In this document: positions 26,234 to 35,239 of the stretch, one piece after another
Layout of the letters: the number at the start of each line of letters is the position of its first letter
Numbering within the stretch: the first letter of the stretch is position 1
Assembly (NCBI GenBank): GCA_001899285.1
Contig: MKWA01000015.1
Coordinates: 422,826-478,726 of the forward strand
Length of the DNA: 55,901 bases
Source of the DNA: Rhizobiales bacterium 64-17
GTDB taxonomy: Bacteria > Pseudomonadota > Alphaproteobacteria > Rhizobiales > Xanthobacteraceae
Reading direction: 5' to 3'
Made by a program: the position numbers and the translations under genes
The notes under the pieces: model-generated
Told to the model about the DNA's origin: nothing
Databases searched by the model: none
Seen by the model: only the letters and a program-made list of their open reading frames with translations

Positions 26234-27219
26234 GCCGCGCCGATCCGCGACGGCGGCGGGAAGTCGGTCAGCAGGTTGCGCGTGTCGGTGGCGGCCTTGT
26301 GCGGCTGCGGCGTGGCGGCGCGGCGTGCATCGGTGGTGGTGTCGTTCCACAGCACGGTCTCATGCAGCGCCGGCCGCAGCGATGAGCCCTGGGCCTCGTG
26401 CCAGATCCACAGCAGATGATGCGCCGCCGGTTCGGTGATCTCGTCGTAGAGCGCGGCGAGTTCATAGACCCGCTGCACCGAATGGCCGATATCCGGATTG
26501 AGGAACAGCATCACGCGCTGTAGCACCGCCGCTGGCATCCGCAGCACGCGGGCGACGACCAGCAGTGGCTCGCCGGTGGTATCGTCGACGATGCGTTGCG
26601 CCATGAATGAGGCGAGGTTCAGCGCGCCGTTCAATTCGCGAGCGAATCCGGCGCGGTCGTGCCGCAGCGCAGCGGTTTCGAGGCGGCGGACGATGTCCGC
26701 GTGTCCACTCACCGGTTGAATGTCGGTTTCGGCGATGGCGTCGAGATGAAGGAGGACGAGACGGCGCTCCTGCGGCGTCGCGCCGAAGAACAGTTCGGCC
26801 AACTCGCTCGCGGTCACGGCCGGTGCTGCGTTTGTTTGTGGCGCCGGGGCGGGAGCGGCGAGTGGCTCGAACAGATCGGCATCCTCGAAGCTGCCGTCAG
26901 GTTCGGCGGCCGGTACGACGGCCGGGGCATCTGCTGCCTCCGGCAACGGCTCGGCAAGGCCGAGATAAGGGCGCAGCGCGCGCGGCGGATTCGGATAGGC
27001 CGACAGCCGCACCACGACCTGCGTGCGGGTTGCCTCGTCCACCGTCTCGATCAGCCGTTGCGCTAGCGCGACGTAATGGTGCTCCTCCTCGCTCGTATGC
27101 ACATGCTTCTGCACATAGAGATCGGTCAGGACGCGCAGCAGCGTCGGCCGGATGTCGACGCCGTCGCGGCAGGCGAGATCGACCAGGCTTTCGAGACCGG
27201 GGGGAGTGGGAATGCTCAT
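26230..27219 (-). CDS. DUF2336 domain protein
   Basis: A 329-residue all-helical protein. The N-terminal part (about 1-85) has LESLVDLACRDGVDIRPTLLRVLTDLYV and HVHTSEEEHHYVALAQRLIE; the middle is a Pro/Ala-rich linker; the C-terminal half has HEAT-like helices. DUF2336 proteins occur in alphaproteobacteria, and the function is unknown. Transcribed toward DUF1491, overlapping stop codons by 3 bp. Confidence 0.8.
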   Translation of the reverse strand: MSIPTPPGLESLVDLACRDGVDIRPTLLRVLTDLYVQKHVHTSEEEHHYVALAQRLIETVDEATRTQVVVRLSAYPNPPRALRPYLGLAEPLPEAADAPAVVPAAEPDGSFEDADLFEPLAAPAPAPQTNAAPAVTASELAELFFGATPQERRLVLLHLDAIAETDIQPVSGHADIVRRLETAALRHDRAGFARELNGALNLASFMAQRIVDDTTGEPLLVVARVLRMPAAVLQRVMLFLNPDIGHSVQRVYELAALYDEITEPAAHHLLWIWHEAQGSSLRPALHETVLWNDTTTDARRAATPQPHKAATDTRNLLTDFPPPSRIGAA

Positions 27220-27520
27220 GCGACGCCAGCCAGACAGGGATCGGCCTCACATTAGCGTTGCGATGTTAGCGAACGGTTAAAGGTAACGATTCTTAAAGGA
27301 AGCCGATAAGATTGCGGCGAAGCTTTTGTCGTTTTGGTCACCCGTGCGCCCCGCGCCCACCGGTTTCACCTGTGGCCGTTGCCGCTGGTTTGTCGCAGTC
27401 GATTTTCTCACATGGCCCGGATAATGCGGCATCGTCGTATGAGTTTAACGAAGCATTAACTCTGTAATCGCTTAATCACACCGGCGCGATCCGTGGATTG
27501 CGTATGGAGTGGGGGCTTGT
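27220..27520. promoter_or_regulatory. Divergent intergenic region with a perfect CtrA-type box
   Basis: TTAA-N7-TTAA at 27445-27459 matches the full CtrA recognition sequence exactly and is embedded in a longer inverted repeat (GAGT...ACTC). It lies about 62 bp before the start of the small gene at 27521, in position to act on its promoter. Looser TTAA motifs with 12-bp spacing lie near the DUF2336 start at about 27271-27296. Confidence 0.65.
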
Positions 27521-27715
27521 ATGGGCCAAGTAATCCAGTTTCCGGAAGGCATGCGGCCGGTGTCGACACCTCGCCGCGGCAATGCCGCGTCCGCGACCGT
27601 GGTGATTTTGCCGTCCATTCGCATCGAGCGGATGGAGGATGATCCCGATGCCGGTCTGGCGCCGACCGCTGGCAACAATTCCGGTCGCCGTCGTCGCCGA
27701 CGCGCGGCACGCTGA
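27521..27715 (+). CDS. Small basic-tailed protein (64 aa)
   Basis: Starts MGQVIQFPEGMRPVSTPRRG and ends in a run of arginines (GRRRRRRAAR). Short proteins with the opening MGxVIxFP are frequent in rhizobia, with no known role. An in-frame ATG 12 bp upstream is possible. The gene sits downstream of a perfect CtrA-type box and 10 bp before a lipoprotein gene, so the two are probably co-transcribed. Confidence 0.65.
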   Translation: MGQVIQFPEGMRPVSTPRRGNAASATVVILPSIRIERMEDDPDAGLAPTAGNNSGRRRRRRAAR

Positions 27716-27725
27716 TCGCCGCGAG

Positions 27726-28487
27726 ATGATATCCCGCACACGCGCCGCGCGCTGTCGCGCAGGAATGGCGCTCATCGCGGGATTGCTGCTCGCCGCCTGC
27801 ACCCAGGGTGATTTCGGCAATGTGCGCCCCTCGCTGGTGCGCGACGATATCCATGACTGGATGGGAGCCGCGGCCGTCGACACGCGCGACGTGACCGGTA
27901 GCGTCCAGGTTTCGCATTTTGAATTCACCGACGACGAGCGGTTGCTGCGTGATCTCGGTTATCCGCTGATCGAGCCGCCTTACGATCGCAAACGATGGTA
28001 TAGCGTGCTCGGCGAATACGGTATGCGCGGCTATACGCGCGACAGTCGTCTGCCGCGCGAGGCTTATGCCGGGAAGCTCTTGGGCGAGGGCTATTCCTCT
28101 CCGACCGCGCGCTATCAGAAGCTGATCGAGGATATCCGCAACGATCTCACGCGTATTCCGGGATTCTACGAGACCGCGACGCGCGTCAGCACGATCGATG
28201 AGAAGCGCAAGCGCGCGCTCGATTTCACCCGGTCGCCGCCGCCGGAGCGCACCGGCGCGCTGGCGCGCATCCGCGAGAATGCCAATATCGTCGATTGGGT
28301 GACGCAGTCGCTCAACGACCGCTTTGTCGGCTATCGCTACGCGCTGGAGCGGCTGGTGGTGATGACGCCATCGCCGTTGGCGGTCGAGGTCGAAACCGGG
28401 CTGCGCGCCTTGCGGGCCGCGATCGATGCACGGGGTGGGCCGGTGGCTCCGGTGGCGCGGGTGCGCTACTTCCCGGTCAGCAAGTAA
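27726..28487 (+). CDS. Hypothetical lipoprotein
   Basis: A 253-residue protein with a short basic N-terminus, hydrophobic segment and lipobox LLAAC (Cys25), so probably lipid-anchored. The mature part is charged and mainly helical, with YDRKRWYSVLGEYGMRG, YQKLIEDIRNDLTRIPGFYE and RIRENANIVDWVTQSLNDRF. I recognise the type from rhizobial genomes but not a functional family. Start at ATG 27726. Probably in one transcript with the CtrA-boxed small gene; an envelope role tied to the cell cycle is inference. Confidence 0.7.
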   Translation: MISRTRAARCRAGMALIAGLLLAACTQGDFGNVRPSLVRDDIHDWMGAAAVDTRDVTGSVQVSHFEFTDDERLLRDLGYPLIEPPYDRKRWYSVLGEYGMRGYTRDSRLPREAYAGKLLGEGYSSPTARYQKLIEDIRNDLTRIPGFYETATRVSTIDEKRKRALDFTRSPPPERTGALARIRENANIVDWVTQSLNDRFVGYRYALERLVVMTPSPLAVEVETGLRALRAAIDARGGPVAPVARVRYFPVSK

Positions 28488-28494
28488 CCGCCGG

Positions 28495-29040
28495 TCACTT
28501 CACCAGATTGCACTTCGCCGCAGTGAGCGACGTGCGTGCCATCGTCATCAGTCCCGGCTCCGGCGCGAGCGCGCGCACGGCGATCAGTCCGGTCACGGTC
28601 GGCGTTTCGACGATCAGCCGGTCGGCTGCGGTGACGTCCTCGTCTTCGGGAATCTGTGCGCGCTGTTCCGGCGTCATCAGATCGAGCTCGATCACGCGGC
28701 GGCCGGCGGCGCGATCGTTGATTGCGTAATAGGCGACGTCGTAGCGTGAATAGAATGTCACCGACGTATAGGCCTGGCTCACCGGCACGCTGAACTTCAG
28801 CGATCCGCCGGAGAGGTCGTAACGGCAGATCGCCAGTGCGAAGGCCGGGTCCATATAAGTGAGCAGCGACTTGTCGGGCTGCGGCGCGTCGATCTGCGCG
28901 ACCACATTCACCGGCGCGACCGGCGAGAGGCGCGCATAAGCGTCCTGCGTCGCCGTGCGCGGGACCATCATCACCGTGCCGAGATGGACAACGCCGCCGA
29001 GCAGCAGGCCGCCGAGCAGGAGGAGCAGCCAGCGGATCAT
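28495..29040 (-). CDS. DUF1254-type membrane-anchored protein
   Basis: A 181-residue protein with one N-terminal membrane helix (about 1-25) and a periplasmic domain containing DPAFALAICRYDLSGGSLKF, VTFYSRYDVAYYAINDRA and a late Cys. This matches the short DUF1254 proteins paired with DUF1214 in bradyrhizobia. Function unknown. Its ATG overlaps the stop of the DUF1214 gene upstream (ATGA). Confidence 0.7.
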   Translation of the reverse strand: MIRWLLLLLGGLLLGGVVHLGTVMMVPRTATQDAYARLSPVAPVNVVAQIDAPQPDKSLLTYMDPAFALAICRYDLSGGSLKFSVPVSQAYTSVTFYSRYDVAYYAINDRAAGRRVIELDLMTPEQRAQIPEDEDVTAADRLIVETPTVTGLIAVRALAPEPGLMTMARTSLTAAKCNLVK

Positions 29041-29615
29041 GGGCAGTCCTTCGCTTCGACGCGCGGCATCGGGGCTTCTCGGCCGGCGCGGGTCGCGACG
29101 CCGACCGACGTATCGTAAAGGCGCAGCAGCAACTGATAGGGGCCGGTGCCGCCGGTCGGCAGCCAGTTCCCGCTCACCGCGCGCGGTGCGACTGTGATGA
29201 TGAACTGGCCGTCGGCCTCCCGCACGATCTCCTGACTGGTGAAGCCGTAGCGGTTGAGCGTGTTGGCGACGAGGTTGCCCTGCGGGTCATACAGCGTCAG
29301 CGTCCAGAACCGTGCCGCCGGCGTTGTGCCGGAAAGCGTGACGGTGCAGCGGCCGTCGAGTGGTTTGCCGCTATCGTCGTTGAGCGCCTGGAACGCGACA
29401 CCGTCGCCGACGCCGACCGGGAGTTGGCCGGTGCGGGCGATATTGGCGCGCGCATAGGGATCGGCATCGGCTGTGCCGGACTTGGGCCACGCGGTCCAGG
29501 CGCCGATGGTCAGACCGCCGAAGGCGATATGCCGCGTTAGCGACAGCCAGGTCGCGCCGAGGCCCGCCAGTGCGGCGATCGCGAGCATGAACAGCGAGCC
29601 GATCAGCAGTCGCAC
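29037..29615 (-). CDS. DUF1214 domain membrane-anchored protein
   Basis: A 192-residue protein with an N-terminal membrane helix (about 4-26) and the DUF1214 signature: FWTLTLYDPQGNLVANTLNRYGFTS and NWLPTGGTGPYQLLLRLYD. In larger proteins DUF1254 and DUF1214 are fused; here they are two coupled genes in the order DUF1214-DUF1254. The role is unknown. Short gap (73 bp) from the penicillin-binding protein gene on the same strand. Confidence 0.85.
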   Translation of the reverse strand: MRLLIGSLFMLAIAALAGLGATWLSLTRHIAFGGLTIGAWTAWPKSGTADADPYARANIARTGQLPVGVGDGVAFQALNDDSGKPLDGRCTVTLSGTTPAARFWTLTLYDPQGNLVANTLNRYGFTSQEIVREADGQFIITVAPRAVSGNWLPTGGTGPYQLLLRLYDTSVGVATRAGREAPMPRVEAKDCP

Positions 29616-29688
29616 GGTCGATCCAGGTCAGCAGGCCGAGGGAACGGGTGGGGCAACGAATCCGCGACAGATGATATCGCAGGGATGA

Positions 29689-31923
29689 CTATCTTTGCAC
29701 GGGGGCGGCTTCTGCCGTCGCTACCGAGGCGGGCTGCGCCAGCGACGAACTGCGCTGCGGCGCCTGTCCGGACGAGACGGTGGGCGGCAGCGCGCGGGTC
29801 GCATCGTCCATCATCCGCTCGACGCGCACGAGGATATCCGCCGCCTTGCGCGTCAGCGTCGGCGGGCGCTCCGGCGCCGGTTCGGTTTTCTTCGCGCCGG
29901 TGTTCACGGCCATCAGCGGTTCGCGGCGCTGCAGCGCCGGCACGCCGGGAATGGTTTTGATCTCGATGCCCTGATGCGCGTATTCCATGATCGCGTGCCA
30001 GGTCATCGCCGGCAGCGAACCGCCGGTCATCTTGTTCATTGGCGCGTAGTCGTCGTTGCCGAACCAGACGCCACACACATAGTTGCCGGTGAAGCCCATG
30101 AACCACGCATCGCGATAACCGTTGGTGGTGCCGGTCTTCCCCGCCACCTGCACCCCATCGAGCCTGGCGCGGCGGGCGGTGCCGTTTTCGACGACGGAAT
30201 TCATCATCATGTTCATGTCGCGGGCAACGGAGGCGGGGATCACCTGCTTCGGCTTCGGCCCGTCGCGGTCGAACCGCCACACCGTCTCGCCGTTGCCGGT
30301 GCGCACTTCGAGGATCGCGTGCGCCGGGATCATCTTGCCCTCGCGCGGGAACGTGCCGTATGCGCCGACGTGATCGAGGATCGTCACCTCGTCGGCGCCA
30401 ATCGGCAGCGACGGCGTATCGATCAGCGGCGTGCGGATGCCCATGTCGCGCGCGGTCTTGACGATCTTGACGCGGCCGGCCTTGGCGTTGCCGTTGCCGA
30501 GCGCGAGCGACAGCCGGATCGGGATCGTGTTGATCGACTTGGTGATGGCGGTGAGCAGGGTGATCGAGCCGGCATAGGACCGGCCGTAGTTCTGCGGACA
30601 CCAGTTGCCGAGACAAATGGGCGCGTCGACCACGATGGAGGACGGCTTGAACCCGTTCTCCAGCGCCGTCGCATAGACATACGGCTTGAACGACGAGCCC
30701 GGCTGCCGCAGCGCATCGGTCGCGCGGTTGAACTGGCTCGCGCCGTAATCGCGGCCGCCGACCATGGCGCGGATCGCGCCGTCCGACACGTCCGTCACCA
30801 CCGTGCCGGCCTGTTTGACGTGATAATCCTGCCCGAATTGCCGCAGCGAATTCTCGATCGCGTCTTCCGCGACCTTCTGGATGTTGCTGTCGAGGCCGGT
30901 GCGGACGATGAACACGCGCTCGGTCATCGATTTCGGGAACGTATCGACCAGCTTCTTCATCTCGTCGAAGGCGTAGTCGAGATAATAGTTCGGCGACCGC
31001 TCGTCGCGGCGGTCGACCACGCTCGCGGGATTGCGCCGCGCGCCGAACACCTGACCCTCGGTCATGAACCCGGCTTCGACCAGATTGTCGAGCACCACGT
31101 TGGCGCGGGCGCGCGCGGCCGGCAGGTTGACGTGCGGCGCGAACTTGGTCGGCGCCTTGAACAGGCCGGCGAGCATCGCCGCTTCGGCGAGGTTCACGTC
31201 GCGCGCCGACTTGTTGAAATAGAACTGCGCCGCCGCGTCGACGCCGAACGCGCCGCCGCCCATGTAGGCGCGGTCGAGATAGAGCTTGAGGATCTCGTTC
31301 TTGGTGAGATGCGCCTCGAGCCACATGGCGAGGAACGCTTCCTTCACCTTGCGCTCGATGGTGCGCTCGTTCGAGAGAAACAGGTTCTTCGCGAGCTGCT
31401 GCGACAAGGACGAGCCGCCCTGCACGACGCCGCCGGCTTTCGCGTTGGTGGCGAGCGCGCGGAACGTGCCGGCGATGTCGATGCCGAAATGCTCGTAGAA
31501 GCGCCGGTCCTCGGTGGCGATGGTTGCCTTGATCAGATGATCGGGAAACTCTTCCAGCGGGATCGAGTCATTGTGCTTGATGCCGCGCGAGCCGACCTCG
31601 TTGCCGTAGCGGTCGAGGAACGTCACCGCGAGGTCAGACTTCTTCAGCCAGTCGCCGTCCGAGGTTTCCTGAAACGCCGGGATCGCGAGCGCGAGCATCA
31701 GCGTCAGACCGACGGTGCCGATATTGGCGCATTCCGACAGGCCCTCGTTCATCCAGCGCCGCCAGCCGGCGGTGTGGAAGCGGTCCATGAAGGTGGAATA
31801 GCGCTCGAAGCCTTCGCGCGCGGCCTTGCCGCCCTGGAACATCGAGGAGTCGACGCGCGAGTCGAAGTCCAGCAGGAAGCGCCGCAGCGAGGCGAGCCAG
31901 TCTTCGGGGAGCCAATGGCGCAC
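29689..31923 (-). CDS. Penicillin-binding protein 1A (glycosyltransferase/transpeptidase)
   Basis: A 744-residue bifunctional class A PBP. A cytoplasmic leader (about 65 residues) and one membrane helix are followed by a GT51 domain with catalytic Glu138 in ATEDRRFYEH and GGSSLSQQLAKNL, then a transpeptidase domain with SxxK Ser410 (GSSFKP), the S-x-N motif in TKSINT and KTGTT at 596-600. It polymerises and cross-links peptidoglycan. The GTG at 31923 is chosen because AGGA lies seven bases upstream; the ATG at 32025 would add an unlikely leader. The C-terminal 100 residues are low complexity. Confidence 0.93.
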   Translation of the reverse strand: MRHWLPEDWLASLRRFLLDFDSRVDSSMFQGGKAAREGFERYSTFMDRFHTAGWRRWMNEGLSECANIGTVGLTLMLALAIPAFQETSDGDWLKKSDLAVTFLDRYGNEVGSRGIKHNDSIPLEEFPDHLIKATIATEDRRFYEHFGIDIAGTFRALATNAKAGGVVQGGSSLSQQLAKNLFLSNERTIERKVKEAFLAMWLEAHLTKNEILKLYLDRAYMGGGAFGVDAAAQFYFNKSARDVNLAEAAMLAGLFKAPTKFAPHVNLPAARARANVVLDNLVEAGFMTEGQVFGARRNPASVVDRRDERSPNYYLDYAFDEMKKLVDTFPKSMTERVFIVRTGLDSNIQKVAEDAIENSLRQFGQDYHVKQAGTVVTDVSDGAIRAMVGGRDYGASQFNRATDALRQPGSSFKPYVYATALENGFKPSSIVVDAPICLGNWCPQNYGRSYAGSITLLTAITKSINTIPIRLSLALGNGNAKAGRVKIVKTARDMGIRTPLIDTPSLPIGADEVTILDHVGAYGTFPREGKMIPAHAILEVRTGNGETVWRFDRDGPKPKQVIPASVARDMNMMMNSVVENGTARRARLDGVQVAGKTGTTNGYRDAWFMGFTGNYVCGVWFGNDDYAPMNKMTGGSLPAMTWHAIMEYAHQGIEIKTIPGVPALQRREPLMAVNTGAKKTEPAPERPPTLTRKAADILVRVERMMDDATRALPPTVSSGQAPQRSSSLAQPASVATAEAAPVQR

Positions 31924-32073
31924 GGGCGGTCCTTGGATAGCGGCCGGGGTGTGCCGGCCGGCTGAATCTCTCTGCCGTAGATTTAGCTGATCCGCACCCC
32001 CCGGACCATGCCGTAAGGCCCTCAAGGTGAACGGAATTTAGGCGGAATTGGGGGGCGGCCGGGCGCGCCGGGT

Positions 32074-32271
32074 TCAGAAGGCTTTGGGCAATCCGGCCTG
32101 CCGCAGGATGGCATTGGCGGTGTGGCGGCTGGGGATGCCGACCGGAACCGCAAAGTTCCGGCCGGTGATCGGGCTATGCCAGATTTCGTGGCTGCCTTTG
32201 CCCTGTCTGATCATGGAGCAACCTGCGGCCCGGAGCAGGTCGCGCAGCGGCCGGTCGAACTGCGGCGCCAT
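32074..32271 (-). CDS. hicA: HicA-like mRNA interferase toxin
   Basis: A 65-residue protein with the HicA double-stranded-RNA-binding-like fold: LRDLLRAAGCSMIRQGKGSHEIW with the conserved Gly-x-His (GSHEIW) catalytic His, then a beta strand and VPVGIPSRHTANAILRQAGL. HicA toxins cleave mRNA. The ATG at 32271 begins two bases after the stop of the HicB-like gene, so the antitoxin-like gene comes first. Confidence 0.85.
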   Translation of the reverse strand: MAPQFDRPLRDLLRAAGCSMIRQGKGSHEIWHSPITGRNFAVPVGIPSRHTANAILRQAGLPKAF

Positions 32272-32273
32272 TT

Positions 32274-32510
32274 TCAGGCGGCTGCCGTCTCGGCCTCGCG
32301 AAGCGCCGTGATCTGCAGGAACAGCGAGGTGGGATCGACGTCCGGGTGATTGTCCGGCAGCAGATCGAGGGCCATCACCGTGATTTTGTTGAGCAATTCG
32401 TCGAGGGTCGGGGCATCCGCTGCGGCTGGGATGTCGTCGCAATGGCCGCTCCAGACCGAGGCTTCCTCATCCCAGGCGGCGGAAATTGTGAAAATGGTCG
32501 GTTTCGACAT
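32274..32510 (-). CDS. hicB: HicB-like antitoxin (DUF1902 type)
   Basis: A 78-residue protein with the HicB-like partial RNase H fold: FTISAAWDEEASVWSGHCDDIP, then TLDELLNKITVMALDLL. The DUF1902 subfamily often pairs with HicA proteins in alphaproteobacteria and lacks a separate DNA-binding tail, so autoregulation may need another factor. It should neutralise the HicA-like toxin just downstream. Confidence 0.8.
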   Translation of the reverse strand: MSKPTIFTISAAWDEEASVWSGHCDDIPAAADAPTLDELLNKITVMALDLLPDNHPDVDPTSLFLQITALREAETAAA

Positions 32511-32701
32511 TTTGAGCCCGCTTCGGATTGGTCCGCATGATCGTCATCGGATTGTACAGGAAAACCCGACAACAAACATGAGCGGCGGACGCTGAGACGC
32601 AAGAGCTTCCGCGCGGTAAAGGCGGGGGTCATTGACCCGGGCCGGGCGGGCGGGTCACACCGGAATCGCCTAGAGAGAAGAGAGTGAGAAGCCGGAAAAC
32701 C

Positions 32702-33316
32702 ATGCCGCCGCGTTCCCGTTCCGCATCGTCCCATGCCCGTCCGGCCTCCGGCGCCCCGGCCCGGCCTGCGCCGGCGCGCGCCGCTCGGCCAGTGGCCGAC
32801 ACCGCGCCGCTGCCGTTCTGGCGGACGAAGCGGCTTGACCAGATGACCCGGACGGAATGGGAGAGCCTGTGCGATGGCTGCGGCCGCTGCTGCCTCAACA
32901 AGCTCGAGGAAGAGGACACCAGGGAAATCTTCTTCACCGATGTCGTGTGCAAGCTGTTCGACGCCGGAACCTGCCGCTGCTCCGATTACAAGAACCGGCA
33001 GAAGAAAGTGCCCGATTGCGTCAAGCTCACGCCGGAGGAGGTCGCCGACTTCAACTGGCTGCCCCCGACCTGCGGCTACCGGCTGCTGGCGGAAGGCAAG
33101 GAGTTGATGTGGTGGCATCCACTCGTGTCCGGCAACGCCGAGACGGTGCACGAGGCCGGCGTGTCGTTGCGCGGCCGCACGATCTTCTCAGAGCGTGGCG
33201 TGCCGGACGCCGATCTGGAGGATCACATCGTGAAGTGGCCGGGGCGGGTGCCGAAGGCGGCGAGGAAGAGGCCGGGTAATGCAGTGCAGAAAACTTCGCA
33301 GGAGCGCAAAGAGTGA
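32702..33316 (+). CDS. YcgN-like Cys-cluster protein (UPF0260)
   Basis: A 204-residue protein. After a disordered Pro/Ala/Arg-rich leader of about 40 residues comes the conserved Cys-rich domain: [30 protein letters not shown] and [11 protein letters not shown], with ten or so Cys able to bind metal or an Fe-S cluster, and the C-terminal [19 protein letters not shown] typical of YcgN. The function is unknown. An alternative GTG at 32684 would add six residues. Confidence 0.88.
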   Translation: MPPRSRSASSHARPASGAPARPAPARAARPVADTAPLPFWRTKRLDQMTRTEWESLCDGCGRCCLNKLEEEDTREIFFTDVVCKLFDAGTCRCSDYKNRQKKVPDCVKLTPEEVADFNWLPPTCGYRLLAEGKELMWWHPLVSGNAETVHEAGVSLRGRTIFSERGVPDADLEDHIVKWPGRVPKAARKRPGNAVQKTSQERKE

Positions 33317-33416
33317 CCTTTAGTTAATTGCCCGAAACTTGCAAAAGATACAAGAATTGCGTATATAGCATGTGGAGGCTTTGTGGCGAGTGATCGTTGC
33401 ATTGCCTTTTTTATTT

Positions 33417-34319
33417 TCACTCCTGCACGAGCTCTTCTGCAAGCTTTTCGGGAGTGGTACGCAAGTCTCTAATGTAAGCGATACTCCAAATCACAAAATT
33501 TGGATTCCCCATCATATTGCGGATGGCCCGATGCCGCAGTTTGAAGATTTTTTCGACATAGGGTTTGAGTTCGGCGCGTACCGGCTTGTCCATGGCGCCA
33601 AACCGCAAACCCCACGCAATGCAGTACGCTGCCAAATCTGCAATTTGCACCCCCGTAGTAAGGTCACTATGAACAAAAAATGGTTCTGGGATAACCAGCG
33701 AAGCGCGTAAGCGTCCAGTTGCCGTGTCTTTAAAATATTTATGAGCTTGCTCAATCAGAATATGGCTCTTTGTTTTCTCCAACTCGTCAAAAACGAGGAC
33801 GCCCTGTTGAGGATACCCCGACTCAGTAGTTTCGTCTTCAAGGAAACGGAAGAAGCGCTCAAATAAATAGCCATAGTCTTTTCGGAGTCCTCCGCTTTGA
33901 GTTGGTGGAGCATCAGGCTCAACAATGCTTGCAAAGATTTTGCATCTATATCGTTCGCAGATTGCGAAAACATCACTGACATAGGCAATCTTTGCAAGGG
34001 CGAGAGCCTTTTGGTGTCGACGTGAATTGTTTATTTGCCCATTGTCGAGGCATTCTTTTGCCAAATTGGGTACTTCGTGGGGCAAGATGATCGGGTCATA
34101 CGCGGCATGAGTGAAGGCTTTCCTTTTGATTACGGATCGGGCCTTCACCTCCCTTTTCCCGTCGGAATAACGTCGCCCAAAGTGCGCAATTTCAGCGTCA
34201 TGAATTTCTTGAACGAGCTTCCACAAGTCTTCATCTTTGATCGCCACGCCAGCTAAAACTTCATAAGGTGATTCCTTATGATCTTGTCCGCTCTCGTCGA
34301 TGAAGAGAAAATACCCCAT
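33417..34319 (-). CDS. DUF3800 protein (putative nuclease, AT-rich island)
   Basis: A 300-residue protein with the DUF3800 pattern: first strand YFLFIDESGQ with the conserved Asp, VLVFDELEKTKS in the middle and the late acidic GVQIADLAAYCIAW. This fold is related to RNase H-like or PIN-like nucleases, and family members recur near mobile and defence genes. Codon use and base composition are clearly more AT-rich than the neighbours, as are the 230 bp upstream, indicating recent transfer. No integrase or direct repeats were found at its edges. It lies 1 kb from the hicBA pair. Confidence 0.85.
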   Translation of the reverse strand: MGYFLFIDESGQDHKESPYEVLAGVAIKDEDLWKLVQEIHDAEIAHFGRRYSDGKREVKARSVIKRKAFTHAAYDPIILPHEVPNLAKECLDNGQINNSRRHQKALALAKIAYVSDVFAICERYRCKIFASIVEPDAPPTQSGGLRKDYGYLFERFFRFLEDETTESGYPQQGVLVFDELEKTKSHILIEQAHKYFKDTATGRLRASLVIPEPFFVHSDLTTGVQIADLAAYCIAWGLRFGAMDKPVRAELKPYVEKIFKLRHRAIRNMMGNPNFVIWSIAYIRDLRTTPEKLAEELVQE

Positions 34320-34548
34320 ATCTTCTCGCTAATAAAAACTGTGAGTTTGAGAATAACTAAGAACGATATGCCGAGTGCCCTTTAGATGAAACTAAATAAT
34401 CCAGTCATCGAAAGGTCTGAGGTCGGGCAGATACTTGAGTGAAAAATCATCTAGATTGGTTATCTAGTTATTATAAGAAAATAATCCTTTACAGCGTGAT
34501 GCTGCTCCGCTAGGCTTCCGGCATCCTCCCATCCTTGCGAGTTTGCTC

Positions 34549-35181
34549 ATGCCCCGCCGCGCTTCGCTGCGGCTGAAGACGCGCGCGCGTCTGTTGGCCG
34601 AGTCCGTTTCCTCCGATCTGTCCGCTTCATCTGCCGCCGATCCCGATCCGTCCGACCTCAAGGCCAGTTTGCGACTGCTCTACGAGCAATCGTCGCTGAC
34701 GGTGCGCGAGATCGCCGTCGCCGCGGGTCTGAGCGAGCGCGCGATCTACAACCGCGCGCGCAGCGGCGGCTGGTCGCCGCGCGAGCGCCGCGTGTCCGGC
34801 GCGCTGACGATGCTCGATCCGGCGGCGGCGCAGCGGATCGCCGGCCGTGTGCGCCAGGTGGTCGATCTCACCGACGCGGCGGCGGCGCGGGCGCTCAACC
34901 GCGCGCATGTCGCGCGGACGACGCGGGACAGCCGGCGCAAGGTCGCTGCCGATCTCAAAACGGTCGAGATGCTCGGCGCGGCGCTGGTCGATCTCGCGCG
35001 CTGTCCGCGTGGTGCGCGCTGTGCGCCGCTGGCGCGAGAGCTGGCGGCGGTGATCGCGGGAGAGATGAGACGGGTGATGCGGCCGGCATCATCGAGACTG
35101 TGCAAAAGTGTTGCGGCTTGCCGCGACGATCCGCCATTGTCGACGGCCTTCCCGCCCGTAAAACTTTTACCGCCGGCTTGA
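34549..35181 (+). CDS. Helix-turn-helix protein of unknown role
   Basis: A 210-residue protein. Residues about 40-75 form a helix-turn-helix (LRLLYEQSSLTVREIAVAAG, then LSERAIYNRARSGGWSPR) of the kind in terminase small subunits and resolvase-like HTH proteins. The rest is Ala/Arg-rich and helical with two Cys (ARCPRGARCAPL). Start at ATG 34549; a TTG six bases upstream is possible. The 5' flank (34320-34548) is AT-rich and otherwise featureless. It could regulate DNA or be a relic packaging protein; the GTA cluster 7 kb away makes the latter worth a test. Confidence 0.6.
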   Translation: MPRRASLRLKTRARLLAESVSSDLSASSAADPDPSDLKASLRLLYEQSSLTVREIAVAAGLSERAIYNRARSGGWSPRERRVSGALTMLDPAAAQRIAGRVRQVVDLTDAAAARALNRAHVARTTRDSRRKVAADLKTVEMLGAALVDLARCPRGARCAPLARELAAVIAGEMRRVMRPASSRLCKSVAACRDDPPLSTAFPPVKLLPPA

Positions 35182-35239
35182 ACCGGACCACATTCTGTCG
35201 CGACGAAGAGATCCGGACACGAGTGGAAGAGGGCGAGGC

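Noticed and set aside
27271..27296. TTAA-N12-TTAA near the DUF2336 start as a second CtrA site
   Set aside because: Spacing is 12 rather than 7 bases, so it does not match the recognition sequence.
32074..32442. Longer 122-residue reading of the HicA-like gene
   Set aside because: The extra N-terminal part is an Arg/Pro-rich out-of-frame reading of the HicB-like gene; the ATG at 32271 fits the HicA fold and the 2-bp gene spacing.
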